Assembly (NCBI GenBank): GCA_025617745.1
Contig: CM046863.1
Coordinates: forward strand, 992,001-1,056,000
Source: Heliocidaris erythrogramma
Taxonomy: Eukaryota; Echinodermata; Echinoidea; Camarodonta; Echinometridae
DNA length: 64,000 nucleotides
Reading direction: 5' to 3'
This document shows, piece by piece, positions 24,799 through 34,990 of this stretch (within the stretch, counting starts at the first letter, position 1; every line of letters starts with the position of its first letter). Under the pieces are notes generated by a model. The model was given only the letters and a program-made list of their open reading frames with translations, made no database searches and was not told where the DNA came from. The translations under genes and the position numbers were made by a program.

Positions 24799-25065
24799 AA
24801 GTAAAGATCCACATGTCAGCATGTTCCCCACCAAGATTGTGCTGAATTACCAGCACAATCATCCAGTTCTTTCTGCAGATGCACTTAAGTATCGTGATGT
24901 CTCTGAAGAGGCTAAAGATACACTGACTGACCTTTTCAAGAGGAAGTATGGCCCCACACAAGCAGTGGAAGCTTTGAAGTATGATCTTCAGTTGAAGTTT
25001 GGTGAAGAGTACCACCTCAAAGCTGCAGATAGATCAATCTGTCCAGATATTTCATTTGCCCACAG
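24799..25065 (+). CDS. MULE/zinc-finger protein, exon 4 (zinc finger, second half)
   Basis: Acceptor TTCTCTTCACGCAG, donor GTATTT. The first base completes an Arg codon from exon 3. It encodes SKDPHVSMFPTK, then LNYQHNHPV with the His-x-His pair expected as zinc ligands, then a helical region with ALKYRDVSEEAK and CPDISFAH. The order basic SKDP, strand, HNHP and ALxxR is what I expect in this family, so the splice across the 8.8-kb intron is well supported. The exon ends in phase 2. Confidence 0.8.
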
Positions 25066-26288
25066 GTATTTCATAATATATATATGTAATGCACAATTTG
25101 GAGTATTCTATAAACAAATTATGTTCTCAAGGAAGGCTGAAGTGAAACATTGTTGCACGAGGAATAATCATGAAGTCGGAGTGAGCATAGTTAGGTATAT
25201 AGAGAACAACAAAGTGTGCACTATGTATTATTGACTAAAATGTATGAAATGAACCGATTTTGAGATGTCAAACATAAAAAATAATTGTCCTCTGCCTTTG
25301 TTCCTTATTAATGTTTCCTGGCAACCTGAAATCCTACTAAATGCACTCACTGCAGGGCAGTTGCAAACACATGCGCATTCCATTGTTCATGCTTATGCCA
25401 GATAGATCATTTGATTGCACTGCACTTATTTGACGCAAGATCAAGCGTGAATAAGTTCTAAGCAACAGTCTTGGCCATATAACAAATACAAGGAATGCCA
25501 CATAGCACTTACCGAATCGACCATTAACAAATGCATTCTTCTTTATATACATTTATGCATGCTTTATCTTTACTTCAGCCCTGGGGATTATGTTAACTAC
25601 AAGAAAAATGGAGAGAACAATAGAAATTTCATGTATATAGGTTTACACAATATGTACATCATACAATTGTAATAAACTGGTAATTGCCAGGTTGAGAAAA
25701 GACTCCACTTTCTTCGTATTTTTCAGATGTGATTTAAATATACCCAATATGATTCAATAGTTGTATGCCTCATCGAAACCAGCTTGGAATGACATTTTTT
25801 TCTTTTCTTTTATTTCATAAAACTGACTTCCAAGTTTACAACCTAGTTGCTCCAACTATTCTTTGCCAGAGCTTATGCAAACTTGTTGCTTGCTCATTAA
25901 CTTTAATCATTTTATTAGAGAAAATTTAATAATGTTGACATAAGTAAAACAAGTGATCACTAATACATGACATATTCAAGATAATAAATCATTTGCTGAA
26001 ATGACATGGGGGTATTGAGGCACAAAGCACTAAGCCTTGCTTGTTCCGTCATTATTAGTGAAATACCATTTCATTGCCTGAAAATTAAATTGCTATAATG
26101 AAAAATTTATAATTGAATTTGAAAGAAAGCCTAGTGTAATGGAACTCCATCAGGGAGGTAAGCATGGTATCAACATATTGGACATGTTTTAATTCAGGCT
26201 ACATATTTAGTAGTATTACACAGAATTGCTTCAATAATCAAGTATTATTACAACAATGCACTACTTCTTTTGCCTTTCTTTATTTCAG
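25066..26288 (+). other. Intron 4 of the MULE/zinc-finger gene
   Basis: AT-rich sequence from the GTATTT donor to the TTTCTTTATTTCAG acceptor. No other gene or repeat is recognised. Confidence 0.55.
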
Positions 26289-26547
26289 ATGGTATCACAA
26301 AATCTTCAAACAAGAGGATGGAGAATCATCCGGAGATGAAATGCTTACAAGTCTGCAAGCATTTATTGAGAAGTATAATAGTGATAATGGTGACACCTCC
26401 ATGGCAATGCAGGTTACCAATGAAAAACTAGTGGTTGCCATCTGTACACCTCTAATGAAGAGGGTGCATGAAGAAGTAAAGCACGCTGGTGAGATGGTGT
26501 TTATGGACTCATCATCAAACATGGACAGATATAACTGCAGTGTTTTT
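26289..26547 (+). CDS. MULE/zinc-finger protein, exon 5, start of transposase domain, truncated
   Basis: Joins exon 4 in frame. It encodes WYHKIFKQ, a helical stretch, VVAICTPLMKRVHE, then GEMVFMDSSSNMDRYNCSVF. The VFMDSS segment matches the first strand and first catalytic Asp of the MULE (DDE) transposase fold. The frame then runs directly into a repeat (26548-26970). The rest of the domain, with the second Asp, the Glu and any SWIM finger, is not found downstream, so the gene is probably truncated here. The five exons give 336 residues. Confidence 0.75.
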
Positions 26548-26970
26548 TATGCCTCCGCCCACCGAAGGTGGTGCCGGAGGCATTATGCTTTCGGATCGTC
26601 CGTCCGTCCGTCCCACTTCTCGTTACCGCGATATCTGAAGAATGATTTGAGGTAGGAACCTCAAACTTGGTACTAGTATGTATTCCCATACGAAGATGAA
26701 CTGATTAGATTTTGGGGTAAGTAGGTCAAAGGTCAGAGGTCACAGAGGTCAATTTACATGAAATTATATGAAATTACTGGTTTTTAGCCTCGTTACTGGG
26801 ATATCTCAAGAACTGTTTGAGGTAAGTAGGATTTTAGTGTTTTAAATCACAATTTCGCAATAACCATTTGATGAATGCGCATCAACTATATTATACTTGT
26901 AGGTGATCAGGAATTATCTGAATACAAGCGGAGGCATATTGAAGACGCAGTCGTATCTTTTGCTTGTTTT
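26548..26970 (+). mobile_element. Hairpin-ended repeat, family 1 (breaks exon 5)
   Basis: Begins with a stem-loop (ATGCCTCCGCC ... GCCGGAGGCAT), followed by a CGTC-type tetranucleotide run and ATATCTGAAGAATG. It ends with GCGGAGGCATATTGAAGACG and CTTGTTTT. A related copy is at 27511-28020. No protein is encoded. The layout resembles non-autonomous Helentron/DINE-like or bivalve pearl elements, by analogy only. Confidence 0.6.
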
Positions 26971-27510
26971 TGTATAGGTAAGCTGTCTTATCATCATAGA
27001 TTTCTTCAAGATAACAAATATATATTTATACCTGAGTTGTGCTAAATTTTCTTTTATATTCTGTATGTCATTTTGTTAATTTTGCTTTTTACAAATGAAT
27101 TATGTTCAGATATGTGAATGTGGATATGAATGGTTCAACATATGGATTGATAGCTGCTCTTGAACATTGAAATACACAACTACATTACTTTACTTTGTGC
27201 AATTTGGATACGAACTGCATATAAAATTGTACTACTTTTTATTATTTTGTCTGATACTACATGTACCTGTATCAGGCAAGGTAAGGGGAGGAAAGTCTGT
27301 GGACTACATTAATTAAGTTGACTTTTTCTGTACACAAGCATCTTTACCTGATGTAACTGTTAAATTGAAAGAGGAAATGGTTAACCGATTTTTAGACACT
27401 TCTGTGTGTATAATACTCTGTATGAATGGATGAATGATGCCCAATGATGACCAAAAACATTGGAAACTTTGATGAATATTTTAACCTGTTATACACATCC
27501 AATTCATTTT
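26971..27510 (+). other. AT-rich stretch with no recognised gene
   Basis: I looked here for continuation of the transposase domain (conserved Thr-His, Gly-Gly-Leu-Pro and Asp motifs) and found none in any frame. Confidence 0.5.
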
Positions 27511-28020
27511 TTATGCCTCCACCCACCAAATGTGCAAGAGGCATTATGTTTCCGGGTTGTCAGTTTGCGCAATATCTCAGGAACTTCAAACTTGGTGCTA
27601 GTATGTATCACCATAGGAAGATGAACTGATTAGATTATGGGGTATGTAGGACAAAGGTCATAGGTAATAGAGGCCAATTTAAAAAAAAATCATGTTTTAG
27701 CCTTGTTAAGGTCTGTTCAAACAAGAGGTGGAAAACCCCTATGGTTTACCGCAGGGGTCTTTTAATTCATTTTATAACATGCAAGTGAATGAGACAGTGT
27801 GCAGGGAGTGCAGGTCTTTTGTTGCATCATTGCCACTCATTTTGTACACAAAAATGTGTTTAGATATACTTGATTATTAGGTCAAAGAGCTTAATTAAGA
27901 TGTGATTATGCCTTATTGTTTGTTACTGTTTTATCACAATAATTCAAGAGGAGTTTGAGCCATAAACTTAATTGAATTTAGGCGGAGGCATAAGGAGACG
28001 CAGTTGCATTCAACTTGCTA
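27511..28020 (+). mobile_element. Hairpin-ended repeat, family 1, second copy
   Basis: Starts TTATGCCTCCACCCACC with a stem closing at AGAGGCATTATG and ends GGCGGAGGCATAAGGAGACG. It is more diverged than the copy at 26548 and lacks its tetranucleotide run. It shares an internal segment around GATGAACTGATTAGATT. Confidence 0.55.
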
Positions 28021-28334
28021 ACCTCTGAAATCAGTCACACACAGTGCCATAGAAAACTGAAATGTAAGAATACATTTTTCCAAATGCAAGTTTTAAACTT
28101 TTAGTTCATTTGTTAAATTATTCTGATCTGGGCAAAGTGACATGAAGATCATATTTTCTTCAAGTAGTTTTCATTCTAGGGCCATGTTTTTCATGCAAAT
28201 TTCTTGTCTGACTTATTGTGCATTTGGATGTATTACATTGATGGGTATTGCATGGATTGTATCATAAGAAATTCAATTCAATTCAGTACATTTATATCAA
28301 AACTTCAAACCATAATAATAATAATAACTAGAGT

Positions 28335-28358
28335 TTAATTCGTCATGACGACGAATTA
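28335..28358. repeat. Short perfect hairpin, remnant of another hairpin-ended repeat
   Basis: TTAATTCGTC and CGACGAATTA pair around ATGA. The position after a short AAT run and the following GGTGGTCTG resemble the 5' ends of the hairpin-ended repeats elsewhere, but the rest is not identifiable. Confidence 0.35.
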
Positions 28359-29204
28359 GGTGGTCTGTCTTTCAATTTGTATGGTCATGATCGTAATCAG
28401 GATGATCATAATAATGAGGAAATACTAAACAGAAGATAGGAAGTCAAGAATGCCATGAATGCAGATGCTTCTTGAGGACATGAATGTAGCAAAATGTGTG
28501 AAACGGTCATTGTAAACTGATTATGGTGATGATGATAATGGTGATGATGAAGATGATATAATGATGGTTATAATGAGTATGATGATATAATGATGATGGT
28601 GATGATATAATAATAATAGCGATGATGATCATGACAGTGATGGTAATAATGATGATGATGATGATATACTGTAATGATGAAGATTAATGATGTGATAATG
28701 GTGATGATTATGGTGATTGGGATTATGAAGATGATTGATGATATAATGATGATGATGGTGTTAATGGGGATAATGGTGATGACCATGACTGCAATGACAG
28801 TGACCTTAACCATGCCAAATATGAAAGAGAAATCACATTTCGTTATGAAGATACGACAATAAGTTGATTTGTACAAAATGGCGCCTAGATGCCCTTGAAA
28901 AAGATGTGGGAACTTGACCTTATTAGGACCGATGACTGACGAAAATTTGAAGATAATTGAGTAAGCCAATTTTGAGAAATTGTGATATCAAATAGGCTAA
29001 TGATATTGCAGGATAGCGTTAATACACTTCAGGGAATCAGATTCTCCATAGGGTCATACATGAACTACTGCACACTACTTTCCAATAGACAGCACGCAAA
29101 ATAAGGCAGTTTAGTACATGGTTTGTGATTGTATCTGATATAATAGTCGAACAAGATGGTAAAATGAAAGGCAAAAAGAAGCAAAAAAAAAATAAAAAAT
29201 TAAT

Positions 29205-29275
29205 GGCCACACCGGGGATCGAACCTGGGTCACCGGAGTGAGAGGCAAGTGCTTTGACCAATATACCAAAATATT
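29205..29275 (-). repeat. tRNA-like SINE, copy 1
   Basis: On the minus strand a tRNA-Glu-like sequence: TTGGTATATTGGTCAAAGCA in the A-box/D-arm position and CCCAGGTTCGATCCCCGGT as a T arm with one mismatch. The anticodon stem does not pair, so it is not a functional tRNA. A poly-A block lies just to the left on the plus strand. Confidence 0.6.
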
Positions 29276-30844
29276 TCCCATAGAGATAACACGTAAACGA
29301 AAAACGGGATTCTCAAATCACATTTTGTAGTGAAAAATTGGGCATGATCCCGACATCTGATCAAAAATTGAAGACCACACTTATAAAAGCTTGTAGTCTC
29401 AGCTATAACATACTAAAATCTGGAAGGAAATAGACCATAAACAACTGAGATGAAAAACGGTGTTAACTGATTTTGTTGAAAATTGCCTCAGCTACAACAT
29501 ATTAAAATCTGGGCGAAAAACGATGCTAGACTGAAGATACATGTAGGAAGTCAAGAATGCGACGCATGGAGATGCTTCTTGAGGACAGGAATGTAGAAAA
29601 ATGTGTGAAACGGTCATTGGAAGATGTGATGATGTTGATGATAATCATCATGAATATCATGACAGTGATGATGATAATGATGTTGATGATAATCATGATG
29701 ATGATCATTATATCATGACAGTGATGATGATAATGATGTTGATGATAATCATGATGACGATTATATCATGACAGTGATGATAATACTGATTTTGATGTTA
29801 ATCATCATCATGATCATCATGAATATCATGACAGTAATGATGATAATAATGTTGATGATAGTCATCATCATGAATATCATCATGACATTGATGATGATAA
29901 TGATGTTGATGATAATCATGATGATGATCATTATATCATCATAAAGGTGATGATGATAATGAAGTTCATAATCATCAGCATCATCATGAATATCATGACA
30001 GTGATGATGATAATGATGTTGATGATAATCATCAAAAATATCATGACAGTGATGATAATGATGGTGATGATATAATCATGATGATGATCATTATATCATG
30101 ACAGTGATGATGATAATGATGTTGATGATAATCATGATGATCATTATAATGATCATCATGACAGTGATGATAATGATTTTGATGTTAATCATCATCATCA
30201 TCATGAATATCATGACAGTGATGATGATAATGATGTTGATGATAATCATGATGATGATCATTATATCATCATGACAGTAATGATGATAATGATGTTGTTA
30301 ATCATCATTATCATCATCATCATGATGAATATGATGACAGTGATGATGATAATAATGTTGATGATAATCATGATGATGATATAATGATGATGATGGTGAT
30401 AATGATGATGATGATGGGGATAATGATGATGACCATGACTGCAATGACAGTGACCTTAACTATGCCAAATATAAAAGAGAAATCACATTTTGTTACGACC
30501 ATAAGTTGATTTTTACAAAAAGGCGCCTGGATGACGTCACGACAATCTGATGACCTTGAAAAAGTTGCGGGAACTTGACCTTATTAGGACTGATGACTGA
30601 CGAAAGAGCACTAGCACTATTTGACATTGCAGGATACTTGGGAGATAAACCCAATAGCTTTAATACACGACAGGGAATCACAATTTCCATAGGGTTGTAC
30701 ACAAACTACTGCACACTACTTTCCAATAGACAAAACACGCAAAATAAGGCAGTTTAGTACATGGTTTGTGATTGTTTATGATATAATAGTCGAAGAAGAT
30801 GGTAAAATGAAAGGCAAAAAGAAGCAAAAAAAAAATAAAAAATT

Positions 30845-30920
30845 ATGGACCCACCGGGGATCGAACCTGGGTCACCGGAATGAGAGGCAAGTGCTATAAC
30901 CAATAGACCAAAATATTTCC
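30845..30920 (-). repeat. tRNA-like SINE, copy 2
   Basis: Same element as 29205-29275 with the D-arm reading TTGGTCTATTGGTTATAGCA. It moved with the segmental duplication and not by separate insertion, since the flanks match too. Confidence 0.6.
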
Positions 30921-31734
30921 CATAGAGATAACACGTAAACGAAAAACGGGATTCTCAAATCCCATTTTGTAGTGAAAAATTGGGCATGATCCCGACATCT
31001 GATAAAAAATTGGAGACCACACTTATAAAAGCTTGTAGTCTCAGCTATAACATACTAAAATCTGGAAGAAAATAGACCATAAACAACTGAGATGAAAAAC
31101 GGTGTTAACTGATTTTGTTGAAAATTGCCTCAGCTACAACATATTAAAATCTGGGCGAAAAACGATGCTAGACTGAAGATACATGTAGGAAGTCAAGAAT
31201 GCGACGCATGGAGATGCTTCTTGAGGACAGGAATGTAGAAAAATGTGTGAAACGGTCATTGGAAGATGTGATGATGTTGATGATAATCATCATGAATATC
31301 ATGACAGTGATGATGATAATGATGTTGATGATAATCATGATGATGATCATTATATCATGACAGTGATGATGATAATGATGTTGATGATAATCATGATGAC
31401 GATTATATCATGACAGTGATGATAATACTGATTTTGATGTTAATCATCATCATGATCATCATGAATATCATGACAGTAATGATGATAATAATGTTGATGA
31501 TAGTCATCATCATGAATATCATCATGACATTGATGATAATGATGTTGATGATAATCATGATGATCATTATATCATCATAGAGGTGATGATGATAATGAAG
31601 TTCATAATCATCAGCATCATCATGAATATCATGACAGTGATGATGATAATGATGTTGATGATAATCATCATCAAAAATATCATGACAGTGATGATAATGA
31701 TGGTGATGATATAATCATGATGATGATCATTATA

Positions 31735-31898
31735 CAAATGATGCACAGGTCTGAGTGGGTCGGTAGAATTGTTTGCATAAGGTAAATTTGAGCATGGTTT
31801 AAACACACGAGGCGCAGCCGAGTGTGTTTTAGACCAGGCCAAATTTACCGAATGCAAACAATTCTACCGACCCACGAAATAAATCTGTGCATCATCTG
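31735..31898. repeat. Long palindrome with conserved core, Crypton-like element end
   Basis: The arms start CAAATGATGCACAG and finish CTGTGCATCATCTG, with GGGTCGGTAGAATTGTTTGC paired to its complement, around a core at 31802-31829 that reads ACACACGAGGCGCAGCCGAG then TGTGTTT. The core is a short inverted repeat (ACACAC/GTGTGT) around a GC-rich spacer, the layout of a tyrosine-recombinase site. The same core is found at 36946-36976. Role inferred. Confidence 0.65.
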
Positions 31899-31954
31899 TT
31901 TTATAGAATGGGCGTACAGGATAAATGGCATTATTACTGGTATCATGCAACAAT

Positions 31955-32066
31955 TTACCGGCCAAATTTTACCGGACGCATGATCCAATTTACCGGACGC
32001 ATGATCCAATTTACCGGACGCATGATCCAATTTACCGGACGCATGATATCAATTTACTGGACACAT
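31955..32066. repeat. 21-bp tandem repeat beside the palindrome
   Basis: About five copies of a unit with ACCGGACGCATGATCCAA, ending in a diverged ACTGGACACATGA copy. It lies between the palindrome and the 3' end of the recombinase gene. It could be an accessory binding array; nothing in the sequence proves this. Confidence 0.75.
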
Positions 32067-32550
32067 GACACATATTGACTTGCTGCTCATGCCTGAAATG
32101 TAATGAATTATAAATAAATGAATGAATATTACACAAAACTGAAATTGTAGACATTCTATATCTACTTTCAGTTTTCTATGAGACTCTTGTGTGAAAACAA
32201 ACTGGACTAACCTTCTTTGGCAGATTTTGACATGCTGGGTCAAGATGCTTGTATCAATTCCAGCTTAAGCCGTAACACGTTGAACATGCACAGACTACAG
32301 TTTTTGGCATGCTGGGTCAAGATGCTTGTTCCAAGGTAGCTCAGTTTAATACATTGAACATATGTACAGTGCAGAGTACAGTTAAGCATTCACCTAGCTG
32401 ACATCATGCATTTAACAAACTAGTATAAACATGCTCACTTGTCACAAATGTTGAAAAAGCATTGTAAACTGGTGTAAAAGTCAAATTGTAGAACGCTGAA
32501 CATTTGTAACACTAACACATATACACGGTTTCTGCTTTCTGTTCTCAACG

Positions 32551-33972
32551 TTAATGATTATGAATATGTACCACACAATTGCTGATGTTGAAGCTATGTT
32601 TGGATGAATGTGTGGTATTACTCTGTGATGAAAGAGACAGAGACAGAGGAGATCGTTGAGCCTGCATTTCTGCTAGTGGAAGTCGAGTGTTAGTAGACGG
32701 TGATGCTGTTGCTAGCGGAAGTTGAGCGTTAGTAGTACTAGGCCTAGTAGTAGTAGACGGTGATGCTGCTCTCTGCTCGGTTTGCTGGTCACTCACAAGA
32801 ACACCGTCAACAATAGACTGTTGCTCGTCGCTGACATGTTGATCTGCAAAGGAAGACGAAGCCGATGTTCCAGCGAGACTAGAGTCATTAGAATTCAACT
32901 GGTGGTTGTACAGATGTTGTCCGATCTTCTTGCTCATTTCTTTCTTTCTTTGTTGACTGGTTTTTGTGTAGATCTTTATCGAGCTCTCACTTCGGTGACC
33001 ACTCACGGACATTATGTCCCTTGACTCAAACCCCGACTGATCTAGTGTAGTAACACAAGTTGCCCGTAGGCAATGATTTGTGTAAACTTTAGTACAGTTT
33101 GCACGAGTAGAGATGATCTTCATCTTGTCTGACAGAGTGTTAATACCGACTGGAGAGTTGTAGTACCAGGGGTCACTGTCATTTTGCGGCTGTGTAGGCT
33201 TGGGTTTCTGCCAAAACCATGGACATGCTGGATTGAGTTTTGACACATACTTCTCAAATGTTTTGACAGGGCATCTATCATTGTTAGGGATTTCAAACAT
33301 GATGCCTCCAGTAGCTTCATCATCCGTTTCTCTATGGTTTTTTGTTAGATGGTCACGCTTTTGAATATAACGTTTTCCATCTTCATCCACACAAACAGTG
33401 AAATCAGAAGCTTTGAAGAGGCGAACATTCTCTCTCCCTCTATTACAAAAGTAAGTCATAACATCAACAAATACCTTGTTCTGCAGTCCAGCAGGGATGC
33501 TGCAATCTAACTGGGCAGAAGTCTGTATCTTCTCCATGTCAGCCTGAGAAATTGCATCCTTGTGTTTAGTACTTCCTAAGCCTTCTTGCTTCAACTTCAC
33601 CAAAACTGCTTTGAACATCCTGACACTTTTGGGGAAAAGTGCATTCTTGCAAATGTCTACGTTACAGTTATCGAGGTAGTGACGCTGGATCCCGTAGCGA
33701 ATGTATTGCAGTGATTTCTTCGTGTACAATGAACCATCTCCCTTCCGCAGCGATGCATAGAATGATGTTAACAACGAGTCAAGATTTTCGTTCGTAATGT
33801 CTGTCAGATCAACATTTTTCAGTTTTGCGAAGCTCTCAAGCTTGCAAAATCCGAATTTTATTGATTTCTTTGTGCTAGTAGCGTCCGAATTTTCGATTAA
33901 TTCTTCTAATTCTCTGTCTGTTAACAGTTCAAATCGAGGCGCTCCTCGATCTCGCACAGCCGCGGTCGCCAT
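32551..33972 (-). CDS. Crypton-type tyrosine recombinase (DUF3504/KIAA1958-like)
   Basis: Intact single-exon gene of 473 codons, ATG at 33972. The N-terminal part (about 15-130) is helical and core-binding-like. The catalytic part (about 135-355) has CNRGREN (Arg178 or Arg180), HCLRAT (His300, Arg303), SGHRSES (His326) and the nucleophile Tyr335 in SSIKIYTKT, giving a full R-H-R-H-Y set. Lysines near 204-211 could supply the catalytic Lys. The tail (360-473) is Ser/Thr/Gln-rich and probably disordered. This family catalyses strand exchange through a phosphotyrosine bond and is the source of vertebrate KIAA1958, QRICH1 and ZMYM C-terminal domains. Host domestication is unlikely here because the gene sits in a recognisable, precisely bounded element. 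Confidence 0.88.
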   Translation of the reverse strand: MATAAVRDRGAPRFELLTDRELEELIENSDATSTKKSIKFGFCKLESFAKLKNVDLTDITNENLDSLLTSFYASLRKGDGSLYTKKSLQYIRYGIQRHYLDNCNVDICKNALFPKSVRMFKAVLVKLKQEGLGSTKHKDAISQADMEKIQTSAQLDCSIPAGLQNKVFVDVMTYFCNRGRENVRLFKASDFTVCVDEDGKRYIQKRDHLTKNHRETDDEATGGIMFEIPNNDRCPVKTFEKYVSKLNPACPWFWQKPKPTQPQNDSDPWYYNSPVGINTLSDKMKIISTRANCTKVYTNHCLRATCVTTLDQSGFESRDIMSVSGHRSESSIKIYTKTSQQRKKEMSKKIGQHLYNHQLNSNDSSLAGTSASSSFADQHVSDEQQSIVDGVLVSDQQTEQRAASPSTTTRPSTTNAQLPLATASPSTNTRLPLAEMQAQRSPLSLSLSSQSNTTHSSKHSFNISNCVVHIHNH

Positions 33973-34112
33973 GTTTGTTGTGAAAAATGATATCGATAGC
34001 GCATTAAAACTGATATCGTTCAGTATCGTTCATGCATCAGTAAAATCAATCGTCTGCTCGCGTTTGGCTCTTAACCAATCAGATTGCAGGGATTCTGAAA
34101 CCCATTCTATAA
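33973..34112 (-). promoter_or_regulatory. Upstream region of the recombinase gene
   Basis: 140 bp between the gene start and the element end. It contains overlapping ATCGTTCAGTATCG/ATCAG-type inverted motifs and GCTCTTAACCAATCAGATTG with a CCAAT box. A related CCAATCAAATGCAAGGATT segment is at the opposite end of the relative at 36796. Promoter role is inferred from position. Confidence 0.4.
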
Positions 34113-34867
34113 TATATCATGACAGTTACACCAGATGATGATAATGATGTTGATGATAATCATGATGATCATTATAATGATCATCATGACAGTGATGATA
34201 ATGATTTTGATGTTAATCATCATCATCATCATGAATATCATGACAGTGATGATGATAATGATGTTGATGATAATCATGATGATGATCATTATATCATCAT
34301 GACAGTAATGATGATAATGATGTTGTTAATCATCATTATCATCATCATCATGATGAATATGATGACAGTGATGATAATAATGTTGATGATAATCATGATG
34401 ATGATATAATGATGATGATGGTGATAATGATGATGATGATGGGGATAATGATGATGACCATGACTGCAATGACAGTGACCTTAACTATGCCAAATATAAA
34501 AGAGAAATCACATTTTGTTACGACCATAAGTTGATTTTTACGAAAAGGCGCCTGAATGACGTCACGACAATCTGATGACCTTGAAAAAGTTGCGGGAACT
34601 TGACCTTATTAGGACTGATGACTGACGAAAGAGCACTAGCACTATTTGACATTGCAGGATACTTGGGAGATAAACCCAATAGCTTTAATACACGACAGGG
34701 AATCACAATTTCCATAGGGTTGTACACAAACTACTGCACACTACTTTCCAATAGACAAAACACGCAGAATAAGGCAGTTTAGTACATGGTTTGTGATTGT
34801 ATATGATATAATAGTCGAAGAAGATGGTAAAATGAAAGGCAAAAAGAAGCAAAAAAAAATAAAAAAT

Positions 34868-34945
34868 TATGGACCCACCGGGGATCGAACCTGGGTCACC
34901 GGAATGAGAGGCAAGTGCTATAACCAATAGACCAAAATATTTCCC
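34868..34945 (-). repeat. tRNA-like SINE, copy 3
   Basis: Third copy of the SINE described at 29205-29275, nearly identical to copy 2. It belongs to the third segmental duplicate, which loses similarity to the others at about 34990. Confidence 0.6.
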
Positions 34946-34990
34946 ATAGAGATAACACGTAAACGAAAAACGGGATTCTCAAATCCCATT

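Larger units (their letters stand above)
31735..34112 (-). mobile_element. Complete Crypton-like element (2.38 kb)
   Basis: Boundaries come from comparison with the empty site in the neighbouring duplicate at 30092-30095: CATTATATCATGAC there reads CATTATA, element, TATATCATGAC here. This gives a 4-bp TATA duplication (31731-31734 and 34113-34116). The left end is a 164-bp palindrome, then TTTTATAGAATGGG, a 21-bp tandem repeat, and a tyrosine-recombinase gene on the minus strand. The right end is a CCAATCAG-containing upstream region ending CCCATTCTATAA. No conventional terminal inverted repeats exist. The intact gene suggests recent activity. Confidence 0.8.
28436..34990 (+). repeat. Triplicated 1.1-1.64-kb segment with TGATGATAA microsatellites
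   Basis: The landmark AGGAAGTCAAGAATG recurs at about 28440, 29550 and 31190, and the tRNA-like SINE at about 29215, 30850 and 34870. Copies 2 and 3 are almost identical, with copy 3 split by the Crypton-like element. Each contains a long, irregular TGATGATAATG/ATCATCATG microsatellite able to fold on itself, a GATGACGTCACGA motif (copies 2 and 3) and a SINE. Confidence 0.85.

Noticed and set aside
30845-30920. Functional tRNA-Glu gene
   Set aside because: The T arm has a mismatch and the anticodon stem does not pair; three copies lie in duplicated segments with A-rich flanks. A SINE is the better reading.
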